From positions 62,001 through 126,000 of the forward strand of contig JANDJL010000001.1 of assembly GCA_024330965.1 (NCBI GenBank): DNA of 64,000 bases, in the 5' to 3' direction. This DNA comes from Nitrospira sp. (GTDB lineage: Bacteria > Nitrospirota > Nitrospiria > Nitrospirales > Nitrospiraceae). Of this stretch, positions 1-8,368 are shown piece after piece; the first letter of the stretch is position 1; every line of letters begins with the position of its first letter. Made by a program: the position numbers and the translations under genes. The notes under the pieces are model-generated. The model made no database searches, was not told the DNA's origin, and saw nothing but the letters and a program-made list of their open reading frames with translations.

Positions 1-74
1 CACCCTACAGAACCACCGAGCGATTGCACCGTTTGGGTACACTCCAGTTTGTCACCAAGGATGGCCTCCGATGA
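1..74 (+). CDS. C-terminal end of an upstream gene (partial)
   Basis: Reading frame 3 is open from the window edge to a TGA at 72-74. That stop overlaps the ATG of the next gene (71-73) in the ATGA arrangement typical of translationally coupled genes, which is the main reason to call it. Only about 23 residues are visible, ending in QFVTKDGLR, and no family can be recognised. The lipoprotein that follows is probably in the same operon. Confidence 0.45.
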   Translation, partial: PYRTTERLHRLGTLQFVTKDGLR

Positions 75-811
75 GTCACGCACGAATATGCGACAGTGAG
101 GCCGGGTTTTATTGGCGTCTCGGGCTTCATTTGCTTGGCCTCTGCGTTCTCGCCGCCGTCGTGTTGATCGATACGGGATGCGTGAGTCGAGGCACTTACG
201 AACGGGTGAGAGCCGAGACCGATAAAATGTCTCGATCCTTAATCACGGTTCGCGAGGAAGTCGAGGTGTTACATCGATCCATCCCATCGTTGGAAGCGGC
301 TAACAGAGAGGAAGAACGCGCTGCGGAGGAATTACGAGCGGCCGTTCAACGGGAGGTCGAACTTCTGCCGATCCTGAGACAGCAGGCCTATGAACGGATG
401 GCATCACTGCAAAGTCAAGTTGTGCATTTGGCCGACCAAAGTCGGATGTTGACGAAGCAGATCGCTGCCGCCAAGCGAGAGGCCGACTCTCTCAAAGTTC
501 TCGTCGCTCAATATAAACGAGAAATGGAAGAAGCCCGGATGCTGCCGGAAGCGTCACTCTCTCCGGTAGCACCGGAAACGCCGGCATTGACTGAGTCCCT
601 CGAAGACGCATCGTCTTCCATTGAATCGGTTCCCTCTCCTGTCACGATACCACAGCACGTTGCTCGGACTGACACGATCACGCCGGTGAAACAGACGCCT
701 CTGCCCGGCCCTCCTCAGGCACCAGCTCAAACGGGTCATGAGTCGTGGATCGACGTGATCATGAATTGGCTCTCCAGCGTTTGGAATTGGATACTTGGGC
801 TTTTCGGTTAG
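71..811 (+). CDS. Coiled-coil lipoprotein with Trp-rich C-terminal tail, unknown function
   Basis: A 246-residue protein whose hydrophobic segment (about 18-34) ends in a lipobox-like LIDTGC with Cys37, so it is probably a lipoprotein anchored in the cell envelope. Residues about 42-165 are rich in Glu, Arg, Lys, Gln and Leu with heptad-like spacing and should form a long coiled coil. A Pro/Thr/Ser-rich linker follows (about 165-222). The last 23 residues are strongly hydrophobic and contain four Trp, ending in WILGLFG; this tail may sit in a membrane. The start overlaps the stop of the preceding gene. No catalytic motif is visible. A structural or scaffolding role in the envelope is an inference only. 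Confidence 0.75.
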   Translation: MSHARICDSEAGFYWRLGLHLLGLCVLAAVVLIDTGCVSRGTYERVRAETDKMSRSLITVREEVEVLHRSIPSLEAANREEERAAEELRAAVQREVELLPILRQQAYERMASLQSQVVHLADQSRMLTKQIAAAKREADSLKVLVAQYKREMEEARMLPEASLSPVAPETPALTESLEDASSSIESVPSPVTIPQHVARTDTITPVKQTPLPGPPQAPAQTGHESWIDVIMNWLSSVWNWILGLFG

Positions 812-1162
812 GCGCCGGTTTACCCTGAAGAAGTGCAGGATTCCCGTGGGCCACTTGAGGGATCCCGCAGAGGAGTCGCCATTGCAACGTTTACCTCAGT
901 GCGATGGAGATCTCGCTCTCAACAGGCTCCCGATCCGCTATCGAAAACCAGCCGCCGATGGATGTCCTCGAACAGGTCTTGCAGAATGTCATCGACACGG
1001 CCATGATCACTCATCAGCATTGAAGAATGCAGCCACGGCGAGAGAAAAGAGATGTCGCTTCGCCGTTCTCTGGTTTGAAGGAAGAACGTCTCTGCACGAC
1101 CGCCTCGACGGCGATGTCGCGACTGACCATTCCGGATAGAGAGATCCGCCTGGTCTCTTATT
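812..1162. other. Gene-free stretch, possible remnant on the minus strand
   Basis: No convincing gene is seen between the lipoprotein stop and the end of the DUF488 gene. On the minus strand, 1020 down to 919 encodes a short peptide starting MLMSDHGRVDDIL, which recalls the first helix of hemerythrin-like HHE domains, but the frame stops after 33 residues and no ribosome binding site precedes it. This could be a decayed gene or chance. Confidence 0.3.
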
Positions 1163-1594
1163 TTATGGAGAACGTGGTTTCCTCCGCTTCTTGGGGGCCA
1201 TGGTTTCTGCTGTCGTCTTTGGAGAGACACGGGATTGTGAACCGCCGAGGTGTTTGAGCAGAAAACTCCGGAGGGCAACGGCTTGATTGTGGCGTTCATC
1301 CTTGGCGGAATAGATCAGCGTGATCGTTTGGGTCCGAGCCTGCTCGATGAGCGATGTCAGGAGATTCCCTTTTTCTTTGAGCTCAAGGTAGTACCGACGG
1401 CGAAATTCGGCCCATCGGGCAGGATCGTGATGGAACCATTGCCGCAACGCCGTCGATGGCCCAAGGTCAGGCAACCAGCAATCAAGTCCGGCATCGGATT
1501 TTGCAATCCCCCTGGGCCAGAGGCGATCAACTAGCACTCGCAGACCATCGGACTGATCCGCCGGTTCATAAATCCGTTTGACGAGGATCTTCAT
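1163..1594 (-). CDS. DUF488 family protein
   Basis: A 143-residue cytoplasmic protein of the DUF488 family, whose biochemical role is not established. Family marks are DRLWPRG (23-29), the WFHHDP..W.EF..RY segment (52-70) and the TLIYSAKDERHNQAVAL stretch (93-109). The core ends near residue 117; the remaining basic tail (KKRRKPRSP at the end) is longer than in most members. Its ATG overlaps the stop of the upstream aldo/keto reductase by four bases (ATGA), so the two are co-translated. Confidence 0.85.
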   Translation of the reverse strand: MKILVKRIYEPADQSDGLRVLVDRLWPRGIAKSDAGLDCWLPDLGPSTALRQWFHHDPARWAEFRRRYYLELKEKGNLLTSLIEQARTQTITLIYSAKDERHNQAVALRSFLLKHLGGSQSRVSPKTTAETMAPKKRRKPRSP

Positions 1595-2433
1595 GAATCA
1601 CCGATTGATTCGATTTGTCTCACGTCTTCCTCCGATAAGGTAAATCGATCTGATAGCAAGTCTTCCTTCATATGCTCAGGATTCGTCGTGCCGGTGAGGG
1701 GCAACATCCCGACTTGCATTGCAAACCGGAAGACAAGTTGAGCCGGAGTGGCCTGGTACCTAGCCGTCATAGATCGAATCCTGTGATCAATCAACACCGC
1801 TCGATTCGCGGTCAACAACGAAAACCCCTGGTAAATGATGCCGTGTCTCCGACAAATCTCCCGGACGCTCTTGTCCCATCCCAATGCAGCATAACATCGG
1901 TTCTGCACGACCATCGGCTTGTGTTTGGCTCGCTCGCACAAGAGCGTCAGTTGCTCGGCCGAGACGTTGCTCACGCCAATCATCTTGGTCTGTCCTGCTT
2001 CATAAAACGATTCGATGGCGGCCCAGACCTCCCAGTCTTCCAGACTCAGCCCTCGTCGAGAGTACGGACCGTGGAGCACATAGGAATCAAGGTAATCCGT
2101 GCGGAGATGATCGAGAGAGCTGGCGAATGATTGACGGACCTGCTCGGCGAGGCCGGCCTTCCGATCATAGGGCAGACGATGGTCCTGGCCATGCAGCGGT
2201 GTGAATTTGGTTTGAAGAAACAATTGATTACGCGAGATTCCCCGTTGTGCAAGGTGTTCCAGCGCGTCTCCGACCCTTGCTTCGTCGTAATGAATCAATT
2301 GATTGGCCGTATCGATTGCTCGGAATCCGGCCTCTACGGCTTGGATGACCAACGACGTCGTGGCTTCTTTTTTCCAAGCCGTCCCATACATGAAAGAAGG
2401 AATCGATACTTGATTGTACGAGGTCAATACCAT
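1591..2433 (-). CDS. Aldo/keto reductase
   Basis: A 280-residue NAD(P)H-dependent oxidoreductase of the aldo/keto reductase superfamily, probably reducing aldehydes or ketones; the substrate is unknown. The catalytic tetrad can be placed at Asp41, Tyr49, Lys76 (LQTKF) and His121 (VLHGP), counted from the ATG at 2433. That start (MVLTSYNQ) is preferred over 2457 because the upstream eight residues are basic and unlike the family. A C-terminal LTGTTNPEHM segment fits the cofactor-binding region. It forms a two-gene operon with the DUF488 gene. Confidence 0.88.
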   Translation of the reverse strand: MVLTSYNQVSIPSFMYGTAWKKEATTSLVIQAVEAGFRAIDTANQLIHYDEARVGDALEHLAQRGISRNQLFLQTKFTPLHGQDHRLPYDRKAGLAEQVRQSFASSLDHLRTDYLDSYVLHGPYSRRGLSLEDWEVWAAIESFYEAGQTKMIGVSNVSAEQLTLLCERAKHKPMVVQNRCYAALGWDKSVREICRRHGIIYQGFSLLTANRAVLIDHRIRSMTARYQATPAQLVFRFAMQVGMLPLTGTTNPEHMKEDLLSDRFTLSEEDVRQIESIGDS

Positions 2434-2638
2434 AAAGACCCTCCTGCGCCATGCCACATCACCTTACCTCGCAGGCACAAGCGAACACAATCGGAAAGCC
2501 GGTGACTCACGATGGCTAGCCGGTATCACTATCGATGACGAACAAAACCCGCTCGACAAGACATCCGAACTGTTCGTAAGATTCCTTGTGCAGGCTGGCT
2601 ATCCCACGGTGCGTGGTTGATGAGAGAATGGACATAGC

Positions 2639-2971
2639 ATGGAAGTCATGGAAACGGAACGTCACGTTCAGACGGCCGAAATTCGAATCGGCTATCGCTA
2701 CAGACAAAAACACCCTTGGGTGATAACGGCCGTGAACGGGTTTCTCTCGGCCTATTTTATGGAGCAGCCGGGTTTTCGCGTACAGCGTCACTTTGACGAA
2801 CTGGAATCCGGCATGCATGTGTGGCTGTGCGACGTGCCGGCTACGATGCACGTAACGACTCTGTTGCGAAGGCTACAAGCCGATCTTCCGCCATTTCGAT
2901 TCAGCCGAATCGGAGCTGAACTAACACCCCATCCACTCTCGTATGTTATTGATGTCCCTGACGCTGGGTAA
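2639..2971 (+). CDS. Conserved-looking hypothetical protein
   Basis: A 110-residue soluble protein without signal peptide or membrane segment. I do not recognise a family. It has an alternating hydrophobic pattern (IGYRYRQKHPWVITAVNG, later FRFSRIGAEL) suggesting a small alpha/beta fold. It sits alone between the minus-strand reductase and the lysine cluster, about 75 bases before the latter; it could be transcribed with neither. The start is the first ATG; no strong ribosome binding site decides it. Confidence 0.55.
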   Translation: MEVMETERHVQTAEIRIGYRYRQKHPWVITAVNGFLSAYFMEQPGFRVQRHFDELESGMHVWLCDVPATMHVTTLLRRLQADLPPFRFSRIGAELTPHPLSYVIDVPDAG

Positions 2972-2990
2972 CGTGCTCTCCTTCGTCGCT

Positions 2991-3007
2991 TGTTTCATGT
3001 TGAAACA
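2991..3007. promoter_or_regulatory. Perfect 7-3-7 palindrome, candidate operator
   Basis: TGTTTCA and TGAAACA are separated by TGT, forming a perfect inverted repeat just upstream of the promoter of the lysine catabolism genes. If transcription starts near 3045 the palindrome is centred at about -46, where an activator would bind; the region lacks a good -35 box. The identity of the regulator is unknown. Confidence 0.5.
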
Positions 3008-3031
3008 GATGCCCGCCTTTCGATGATCGAG

Positions 3032-3037
3032 TATAAT
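3032..3037 (+). promoter_or_regulatory. Consensus -10 box directly before the start codon
   Basis: A perfect TATAAT ends nine bases before the ATG at 3046, and no Shine-Dalgarno sequence lies between. The spacing would place the transcription start at or next to the ATG, so the lysine operon message may be leaderless. No -35 hexamer at 16-18 bases spacing resembles consensus. Confidence 0.5.
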
Positions 3038-3045
3038 TCTCCATC

Positions 3046-4134
3046 ATGAAACATGTTCTGGTACTGGGAGCGGGAAAGATCGGGTCATTGATTGCCTGTC
3101 TGCTTTCTCAGCGGGGAGATTATAACGTGCATCTGGGCGACGTGACGATCGACCCGGCGGAACGTCTGGTTAAGAATCTTGGATTGGAGCGGGTCACGCC
3201 GTGCCTTCTTGATGTCCGCCATCCGGACACTGTCAGTGCCTATCTCTCGGCCCATCCGTGCGAGGCCGTGTTGTCGTGCCTTCCTTATTTTTGCAACCCG
3301 ACGGTGGCGGGCTTGGCGTTGACCCATGGCCTGCATTACTTTGATCTGACGGAAGACGTCGAAGTGACGAACCAGATCAAGATCTTGAGCGCCGGCGCCG
3401 CCCGCGCCTTCATGCCACAATGCGGCCTTGCGCCTGGCTTCATCAGCATTGTGACGCATGAGTTGATGACGCATTTTGAGGAGTTAGATACGGTGAAAAT
3501 GCGGGTCGGGGCCTTGCCCGTGCACCCCAGTAATGCGCTCAAATACTCGCTCACCTGGTCAACCGATGGGCTGATCAACGAATACGGCAACCTTTGCTAT
3601 GGAATCGAAGGGGGGGAGAAGGTTCCCCTCCAACCCTTGGAAGGTCACGAAACGATCGAGGTGGACGGTCTTTTGTATGAGGCGTTCAACACGTCGGGGG
3701 GCCTTGGGACATTGGCGGACAGTTATGCCGGGAAAGTAAAGACTATGAATTACAAAACGCTCCGGTATCCGGGGCACTGTGAGAAAATTCAACTGCTCAT
3801 GAAGGATCTCAAGCTCAATGAAGATCGTGACACTCTCAAGCGCATTCTTGAGCGAGCCATTCCACAGACACTCCAAGACGTTGTTCTGATTTATGCCTCC
3901 GTGACGGGAACCCAAGAAGGGGGGCTGTTCGAGGAAAACTACGTCAAAAAGATTTATCCCCAATGTATCAAGGGGAAACTGTGGTCAGCCATTCAGGTCA
4001 CCACAGCATCGAGCGCGTGCTGCGTCATGGATCTTGTCTTGAGTCGGCCGTCGCAGTACCATGGATTCGTCACGCAGGAGTCGATCTCGTTGAAAGATTT
4101 TCTCACTAACGAATTTGGAGCCTGTTTTCGATGA
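3046..4134 (+). CDS. Saccharopine dehydrogenase / lysine 6-dehydrogenase family protein
   Basis: A 362-residue NAD(P)-dependent oxidoreductase expected to make alpha-aminoadipate semialdehyde from saccharopine or directly from lysine. A Rossmann nucleotide-binding loop GAGKIG is at 8-13. The C-terminal catalytic region carries CGLAPGF, FNTSGGLGTL (214-223) and YKTLRYPGH (236-244), shared by glutamate-forming saccharopine dehydrogenases and lysine 6-dehydrogenases. I cannot separate the two activities by eye; no lysine-ketoglutarate reductase is in the window, which slightly favours direct lysine oxidation. Its stop overlaps the ATG of the next gene (ATGA), and that gene encodes the enzyme that would use its product. 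Confidence 0.85.
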   Translation: MKHVLVLGAGKIGSLIACLLSQRGDYNVHLGDVTIDPAERLVKNLGLERVTPCLLDVRHPDTVSAYLSAHPCEAVLSCLPYFCNPTVAGLALTHGLHYFDLTEDVEVTNQIKILSAGAARAFMPQCGLAPGFISIVTHELMTHFEELDTVKMRVGALPVHPSNALKYSLTWSTDGLINEYGNLCYGIEGGEKVPLQPLEGHETIEVDGLLYEAFNTSGGLGTLADSYAGKVKTMNYKTLRYPGHCEKIQLLMKDLKLNEDRDTLKRILERAIPQTLQDVVLIYASVTGTQEGGLFEENYVKKIYPQCIKGKLWSAIQVTTASSACCVMDLVLSRPSQYHGFVTQESISLKDFLTNEFGACFR

Positions 4135-5660
4135 CGACGTTCCAAAGTGCCCTGAAAGATCTTGGCATCCAGGCCGTCAATTCCGGCGGCAGTACCGGAG
4201 CTGGATGGTGGTCTGGCCAAGGCGATCGGCCCATTCTGCAATCGATCAATCCCGCCACCGGCGAGACGTTGGCCGGTGTTTCCCCCTGTTCGCCGGAGGA
4301 CTATGAACGCATCATCAAAGACTCGATGGAAGCGTTTCGAACCTGGCGCATGGTGCCGGCTCCTAAACGTGGCGAAGTGGTGCGACTGATTGGTCAAGCC
4401 ATCCGGGAAAAAAAGGATCAATTGGGCACCCTGGTCTCCTTGGAGGTGGGAAAGATTAAGGCGGAAGGCGACGGCGAGGTGCAAGAAATGATCGATATGG
4501 CCGACTTTGCCGTTGGTCAATCGAGAATGTTGTACGGCCTGACGATGCAATCCGAACGGCCGTCCCATCGCATGTTCGAACAGTGGCATCCGTTGGGACC
4601 AATCGGCGTCATCACGGCCTTCAACTTTCCCGTTGCCGTCTGGGCCTGGAACGCGTTTCTGGCCGCGGTCGCCGGGGACACGGTCGTGTGGAAACCTTCG
4701 CCGAAGGCCCCCCTCTGTGCCATTGCCGTTCAGAAGATCTGCAATCAGGTCATGCAGCAACAGGGGTACACCGGCATTTTTTCGCTTTTCATTACGGATC
4801 ATGTCTCTCTTGCCGAGCACATGGTTCAGGATCGGCGACTGCCGCTGATCTCGTTTACTGGCTCGGTAGCCGTCGGCCGTCATGTCGCTTCCGTCGTGGG
4901 ACAACGCCTCGGACGGGCCGTGTTGGAGCTCAGCGGCAACAACGCGGTGATTGTTGACGAAACCGCTGATCTGGACTTGGCGGTACGAGCCGTCGTATTC
5001 GGCGCGGTGGGAACCGCCGGCCAACGTTGCACGACGACCCGACGACTGTTTGTCCATGAATCGTGCTACGAAGAACTGATAAACAGGCTGATCAAAGCGT
5101 ACAGCCAAGTACGCATCGGCAACCCGCTCGATTCCAACGTTCTGATGGGACCTCTCATTGATCAGGCCGCTGTTCAGGCTTATGTCTTTGCCTTGGAAGA
5201 GGTCAAGAAAGAGGGAGGAGAAATCCTCTATGGCGGTCACGTGTTGAATCGGACCGGCCACTTTGTGGAGCCTACGATCGTCCGAGCAAAAAACCACTGG
5301 CCCGTCGTCCAGCGGGAAACCTTTGCCCCAATTCTGTACGTCATGACGTTTTCGACCATCGACGAAGCGATCGCCATGCAAAACGACGTGCCGCAGGGGC
5401 TCTCCTCCGCCATGTTCTCCAACCACGTTCGGCGTACCGAACAGTTTCTCTCGGCCGCCGGCAGCGACTGCGGTATCGCCAACATCAACATCGGGACGTC
5501 GGGGGCTGAAATTGGCGGCGCGTTTGGAGGAGAAAAAGAAACAGGCGGCGGTCGCGAAGCGGGATCCGACGCCTGGAAGGCCTATATGCGGCGCCAAACG
5601 ACGACCATCAATTGGAGCGCCGATCTCCCGCTGGCTCAGGGCATTAAGTTCGGCGAATAA
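4131..5660 (+). CDS. Alpha-aminoadipate semialdehyde dehydrogenase (ALDH7 family)
   Basis: A 509-residue NAD-dependent aldehyde dehydrogenase of the ALDH7/antiquitin type, oxidising alpha-aminoadipate semialdehyde to 2-aminoadipate in lysine breakdown. Catalytic Cys300 is in GQRCTTTRR, the general base Glu266 in LELSGNN, the oxyanion Asn165 in FNFPV and the cofactor Lys188 in WKPSPKA. The C-terminal GGEKETGGGREAGSD and LPLAQGIKF segments are hallmarks of ALDH7 as opposed to other ALDHs. Length is normal for the family. The gene overlaps the upstream dehydrogenase by four bases, so both are made from one message. Confidence 0.93.
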   Translation: MTTFQSALKDLGIQAVNSGGSTGAGWWSGQGDRPILQSINPATGETLAGVSPCSPEDYERIIKDSMEAFRTWRMVPAPKRGEVVRLIGQAIREKKDQLGTLVSLEVGKIKAEGDGEVQEMIDMADFAVGQSRMLYGLTMQSERPSHRMFEQWHPLGPIGVITAFNFPVAVWAWNAFLAAVAGDTVVWKPSPKAPLCAIAVQKICNQVMQQQGYTGIFSLFITDHVSLAEHMVQDRRLPLISFTGSVAVGRHVASVVGQRLGRAVLELSGNNAVIVDETADLDLAVRAVVFGAVGTAGQRCTTTRRLFVHESCYEELINRLIKAYSQVRIGNPLDSNVLMGPLIDQAAVQAYVFALEEVKKEGGEILYGGHVLNRTGHFVEPTIVRAKNHWPVVQRETFAPILYVMTFSTIDEAIAMQNDVPQGLSSAMFSNHVRRTEQFLSAAGSDCGIANINIGTSGAEIGGAFGGEKETGGGREAGSDAWKAYMRRQTTTINWSADLPLAQGIKFGE

Positions 5661-5762
5661 GCTCTCGTTCGAGAAATCCTCTGCGTTGCGGCGCGGCGAC
5701 GTCTTTTGAGAAACCGGCACGGGGCCCACGCCGGCCGGCGAGCGGACCACAGGAGCCCTATC

Positions 5763-6359
5763 ATGGACCAGGCGAAGGCATTGGATGAGCTGTTGCAACG
5801 GATGGTGGCGGACTACATCTCACACAATCGAGCCGCCTCTCTTCTCAAACACATGCTTGACGACGCAGGCGTTGGACTGACTCCCGTCATCGATCACGTG
5901 ACGATCCGGACGCTTGATATCGACCAGGGCGCAAAGTCGTTTGTTGAGCTTGGCTACTGCTACGATGAAACCATCTCCTATGACGATTGGTACGCAAAAG
6001 TTTACCGCAAGGCTGGCTATCCCGCTCTTTTTGTTGACCAGGCCTATGTCGATGATCGAGGGAAAACCAGCATCATCCCAGCCTGGGTCCGGAAATTCGG
6101 CGACAAGGTCTTTCACCACGTGGCGGTGCGTGTCGAGGATATCGAGTGGGCGGTGGAGCGCCTCAAGCTGAAAGGCGTGGTGTTTGCCGGCACGATCGTC
6201 GGGAATCGAGGGGATCGTCTCCGGCAAGTGTTCTCGGCGCCGGAGATGGTCGACGGCCAGCCGTTCACCGTCTTGGAACTGGCGGAGCGGCATCGCGGAT
6301 ACCTCGGATTTCTGCCGCCTCAAGCCGACAGTTTGATGAAGTCCACCGCCCCGCGCTGA
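5763..6359 (+). CDS. Small VOC/DUF1338-like protein, candidate 2-oxoadipate dioxygenase (HglS-like)
   Basis: A 198-residue protein of the vicinal-oxygen-chelate fold. A likely metal triad is His45 (IDHVTIRT), His118 or His119 (FHHVAVRV) and Glu172 (TVLEL). Arg49 stands four residues after His45, the same spacing as the metal-binding His70 and substrate-binding Arg74 that I recall for Pseudomonas HglS (DUF1338), which converts 2-oxoadipate to 2-hydroxyglutarate. The N-terminal helix (LLQRMVADYI) and RLRQVFSAPE also recall DUF1338. The protein is less than half the HglS length. The ATG at 5763 follows an AGGAGC ribosome site. Its place after the aminoadipate semialdehyde dehydrogenase supports a lysine role; other VOC dioxygenase functions remain possible. 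Confidence 0.7.
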   Translation: MDQAKALDELLQRMVADYISHNRAASLLKHMLDDAGVGLTPVIDHVTIRTLDIDQGAKSFVELGYCYDETISYDDWYAKVYRKAGYPALFVDQAYVDDRGKTSIIPAWVRKFGDKVFHHVAVRVEDIEWAVERLKLKGVVFAGTIVGNRGDRLRQVFSAPEMVDGQPFTVLELAERHRGYLGFLPPQADSLMKSTAPR

Positions 6360-6426
6360 TTCGGGCTGGTGACTTCTACGGATTTCGTCTCTCCCGACAG
6401 ATTCGTCGTTCGAAGGTTCGCTTCCG

Positions 6427-8031
6427 CTATCCCATGTCTCTCAAGGTATGGTTGGGATTGCGGTCTCGGGCGATCGTTTTCATCAGATGGTCGCCGAACA
6501 AGACAACCAGTCGATCGCGTTGATCCCTGACGATCATTGAAGCCGAGGGCGGTTTAAACGTGTCGAGGTCTCCCTCCAGCCAGGCGCTGCAGGTAAACGG
6601 CAAGGGGTCCAGAATTGTTTCAACGTGGTATTCGTGCCGCAGGCGGTACTGAAGGACGTCGAATTGCAGTCGTCCGACCGCCGCGATCAGGGGATCTTGC
6701 CCGGCGACGGTTCGCATGATTTGAACCGTCCCCTCCTGAGCCATCTGCTGCATGCCCTTGTCGAACGTCTTGCGTTTGCCGACGTCGGTCGGCCTGATGC
6801 GCGCGAAGATCTCCGGCTGAAACTGTGGCAACGGTTTGAAGTTGAATCCGCCCGTCACCGAGATGGTATCGCCAATGGCAAAGATTCCGGGATTGATAAC
6901 ACCGATAATATCGCCAGGGAACGCTTCTTCAACCGTGCTCCGCTCTTGCGCCACCAGACTGTGCGGTCGAGACAGACGAACCTCTCGTCCAAGACGATGG
7001 TGTTTGACGAGCATGTCCCGTTGGAACCGTCCGGAGCACACCCGTAAAAACGCCGTGCTGTCTCGATGTTTGGGATTCATATTGGCCTGAAGTTTGAAAA
7101 CGTAGGCGCTAAACGGCTGTTCGATTGGATCGATAACGAGTTCGGTGCCGTCATCGCCGTCAGCCGGTCTGCTCCCTGGAGAAGGAGCCAGATCCACAAA
7201 CGCATCCAGAAAACTCTCAATACCGAAATTCGTCAACGCGGAGGCGAAGAAAACGGGTGTGATCTCGCCGCGAAGAAATCGTTCCTTGTTGAAAGGGTTT
7301 CCAGCAATCTCGAGCAGCTCCAAATCATGCCGAACGTGCGCTGCCACCTCCTCGGAGATTCGCCCGCTTCGATCAAGTTCGTCCCACGTCAGTACTTCGA
7401 CGTTCACCTTGGTGGCTCCTCCATGAGCCGTCTTTTCAAAAAGCTCCACGCGGCCGTCGCTTCGATTGACGATTCCTACGAATTCATTTCCTGAGCCGAT
7501 CGGCCAATTGATCGCACTGGCTTGGATGCCCAAGGCTTGTTCCACCTCGGCCATCAGATCGAGCGGAGGACGGCCAGGCAGGTCCATCTTGTTGATCAAC
7601 GTCAGAACCGGGATGCGACGCATGCGGCAGACGGCGAACAGCTTGCGCGTTTGCGTCTCGACGCCCTTGGCCGCGTCGAGCACCATAATGGCGCTGTCGG
7701 CCGCGGTGAGCGTGCGGTACGTGTCTTCTGAAAAGTCTTGATGCCCCGGCGTATCGAGCAAATTGATGACGGCGTGTTTATAGGGAAACTGCATGGCCGA
7801 GGCTGTAATCGAAATGCCTCGCTCCTGCTCCATCCCCATCCAATCCGAGGCCGTTGCCTTCATCCCCTTGCGACCGCGCACCATGCCGGCGGTCCGAATC
7901 AAGCCGGAATAGAGCAAAAGTTTCTCGGTCAACGTGGTTTTGCCTGCATCCGGGTGGCTGATAATGGCAAAGGTCCGCCTCCTGGCCGTCGCCGCGGAGA
8001 GTTCCGTCAAGAGAGAAGCATCGGTCTTCAT
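6427..8031 (-). CDS. prfC: Peptide chain release factor 3
   Basis: A 534-residue translational GTPase that recycles release factors 1 and 2 from the ribosome after termination. G1 is SHPDAGKTT (25-33), the switch I threonine region is ERGISITAS, G3 is DTPGH (93-97) and G4 is NKMD (147-150). The EF-Tu-like second domain and the RF3-specific C-terminal domain follow, and length matches the family. It is a single gene facing the lysine cluster convergently. Starts at an ATG with no alternative nearby. Confidence 0.97.
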   Translation of the reverse strand: MKTDASLLTELSAATARRRTFAIISHPDAGKTTLTEKLLLYSGLIRTAGMVRGRKGMKATASDWMGMEQERGISITASAMQFPYKHAVINLLDTPGHQDFSEDTYRTLTAADSAIMVLDAAKGVETQTRKLFAVCRMRRIPVLTLINKMDLPGRPPLDLMAEVEQALGIQASAINWPIGSGNEFVGIVNRSDGRVELFEKTAHGGATKVNVEVLTWDELDRSGRISEEVAAHVRHDLELLEIAGNPFNKERFLRGEITPVFFASALTNFGIESFLDAFVDLAPSPGSRPADGDDGTELVIDPIEQPFSAYVFKLQANMNPKHRDSTAFLRVCSGRFQRDMLVKHHRLGREVRLSRPHSLVAQERSTVEEAFPGDIIGVINPGIFAIGDTISVTGGFNFKPLPQFQPEIFARIRPTDVGKRKTFDKGMQQMAQEGTVQIMRTVAGQDPLIAAVGRLQFDVLQYRLRHEYHVETILDPLPFTCSAWLEGDLDTFKPPSASMIVRDQRDRLVVLFGDHLMKTIARDRNPNHTLRDMG

Positions 8032-8368
8032 TGTGCCATCTACCTCATCTTTCCAACTATGTATTTCATTACGATCCGCATCGCTTCAGAGATACCACGC
8101 ATGTGAATGAAAGTCGGTGACGTTATCGAGCGTCGTCCAAGCTCATAATGATACAGGGCGGATCTGAAACCGGCTTCACCCGCTGAGAGCATGTCACCGT
8201 GTTCAAACCCCTTCATGCACGAGCACAAATGTACACCAGCCCGCGCAATGACGCGCGTCGATGACAGAAACCGTCACAAACGCAATGCAACAGGATCTGT
8301 CGCAGCGGTACAGAGCCTGCATGAGACTTCTATGGCGTGTACCGTCATTTTTGCGAAGGAGCTGGCCC
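8032..8368. other. Intergenic stretch between prfC and the PilZ gene
   Basis: The two flanking genes diverge from here, so both promoters should lie within, but I find no pair of -35 and -10 boxes close to consensus. Short open frames are present without credible ribosome sites. The PilZ frame itself stays open back to an ATG at 8261, but the good ribosome site is at 8369. Confidence 0.3.

Noticed and set aside
3000-3005. TTGAAA as -35 box for the lysine operon
   Set aside because: The spacer to TATAAT is 26 bases, too long for sigma-70; the hexamer is part of the palindrome.
3993-5798. A 601-residue open frame antisense to the ALDH7 gene
   Set aside because: It mirrors the well-conserved aldehyde dehydrogenase and neighbours, has no recognisable domain or ribosome site and is explained by codon bias of the GC-rich sense gene.
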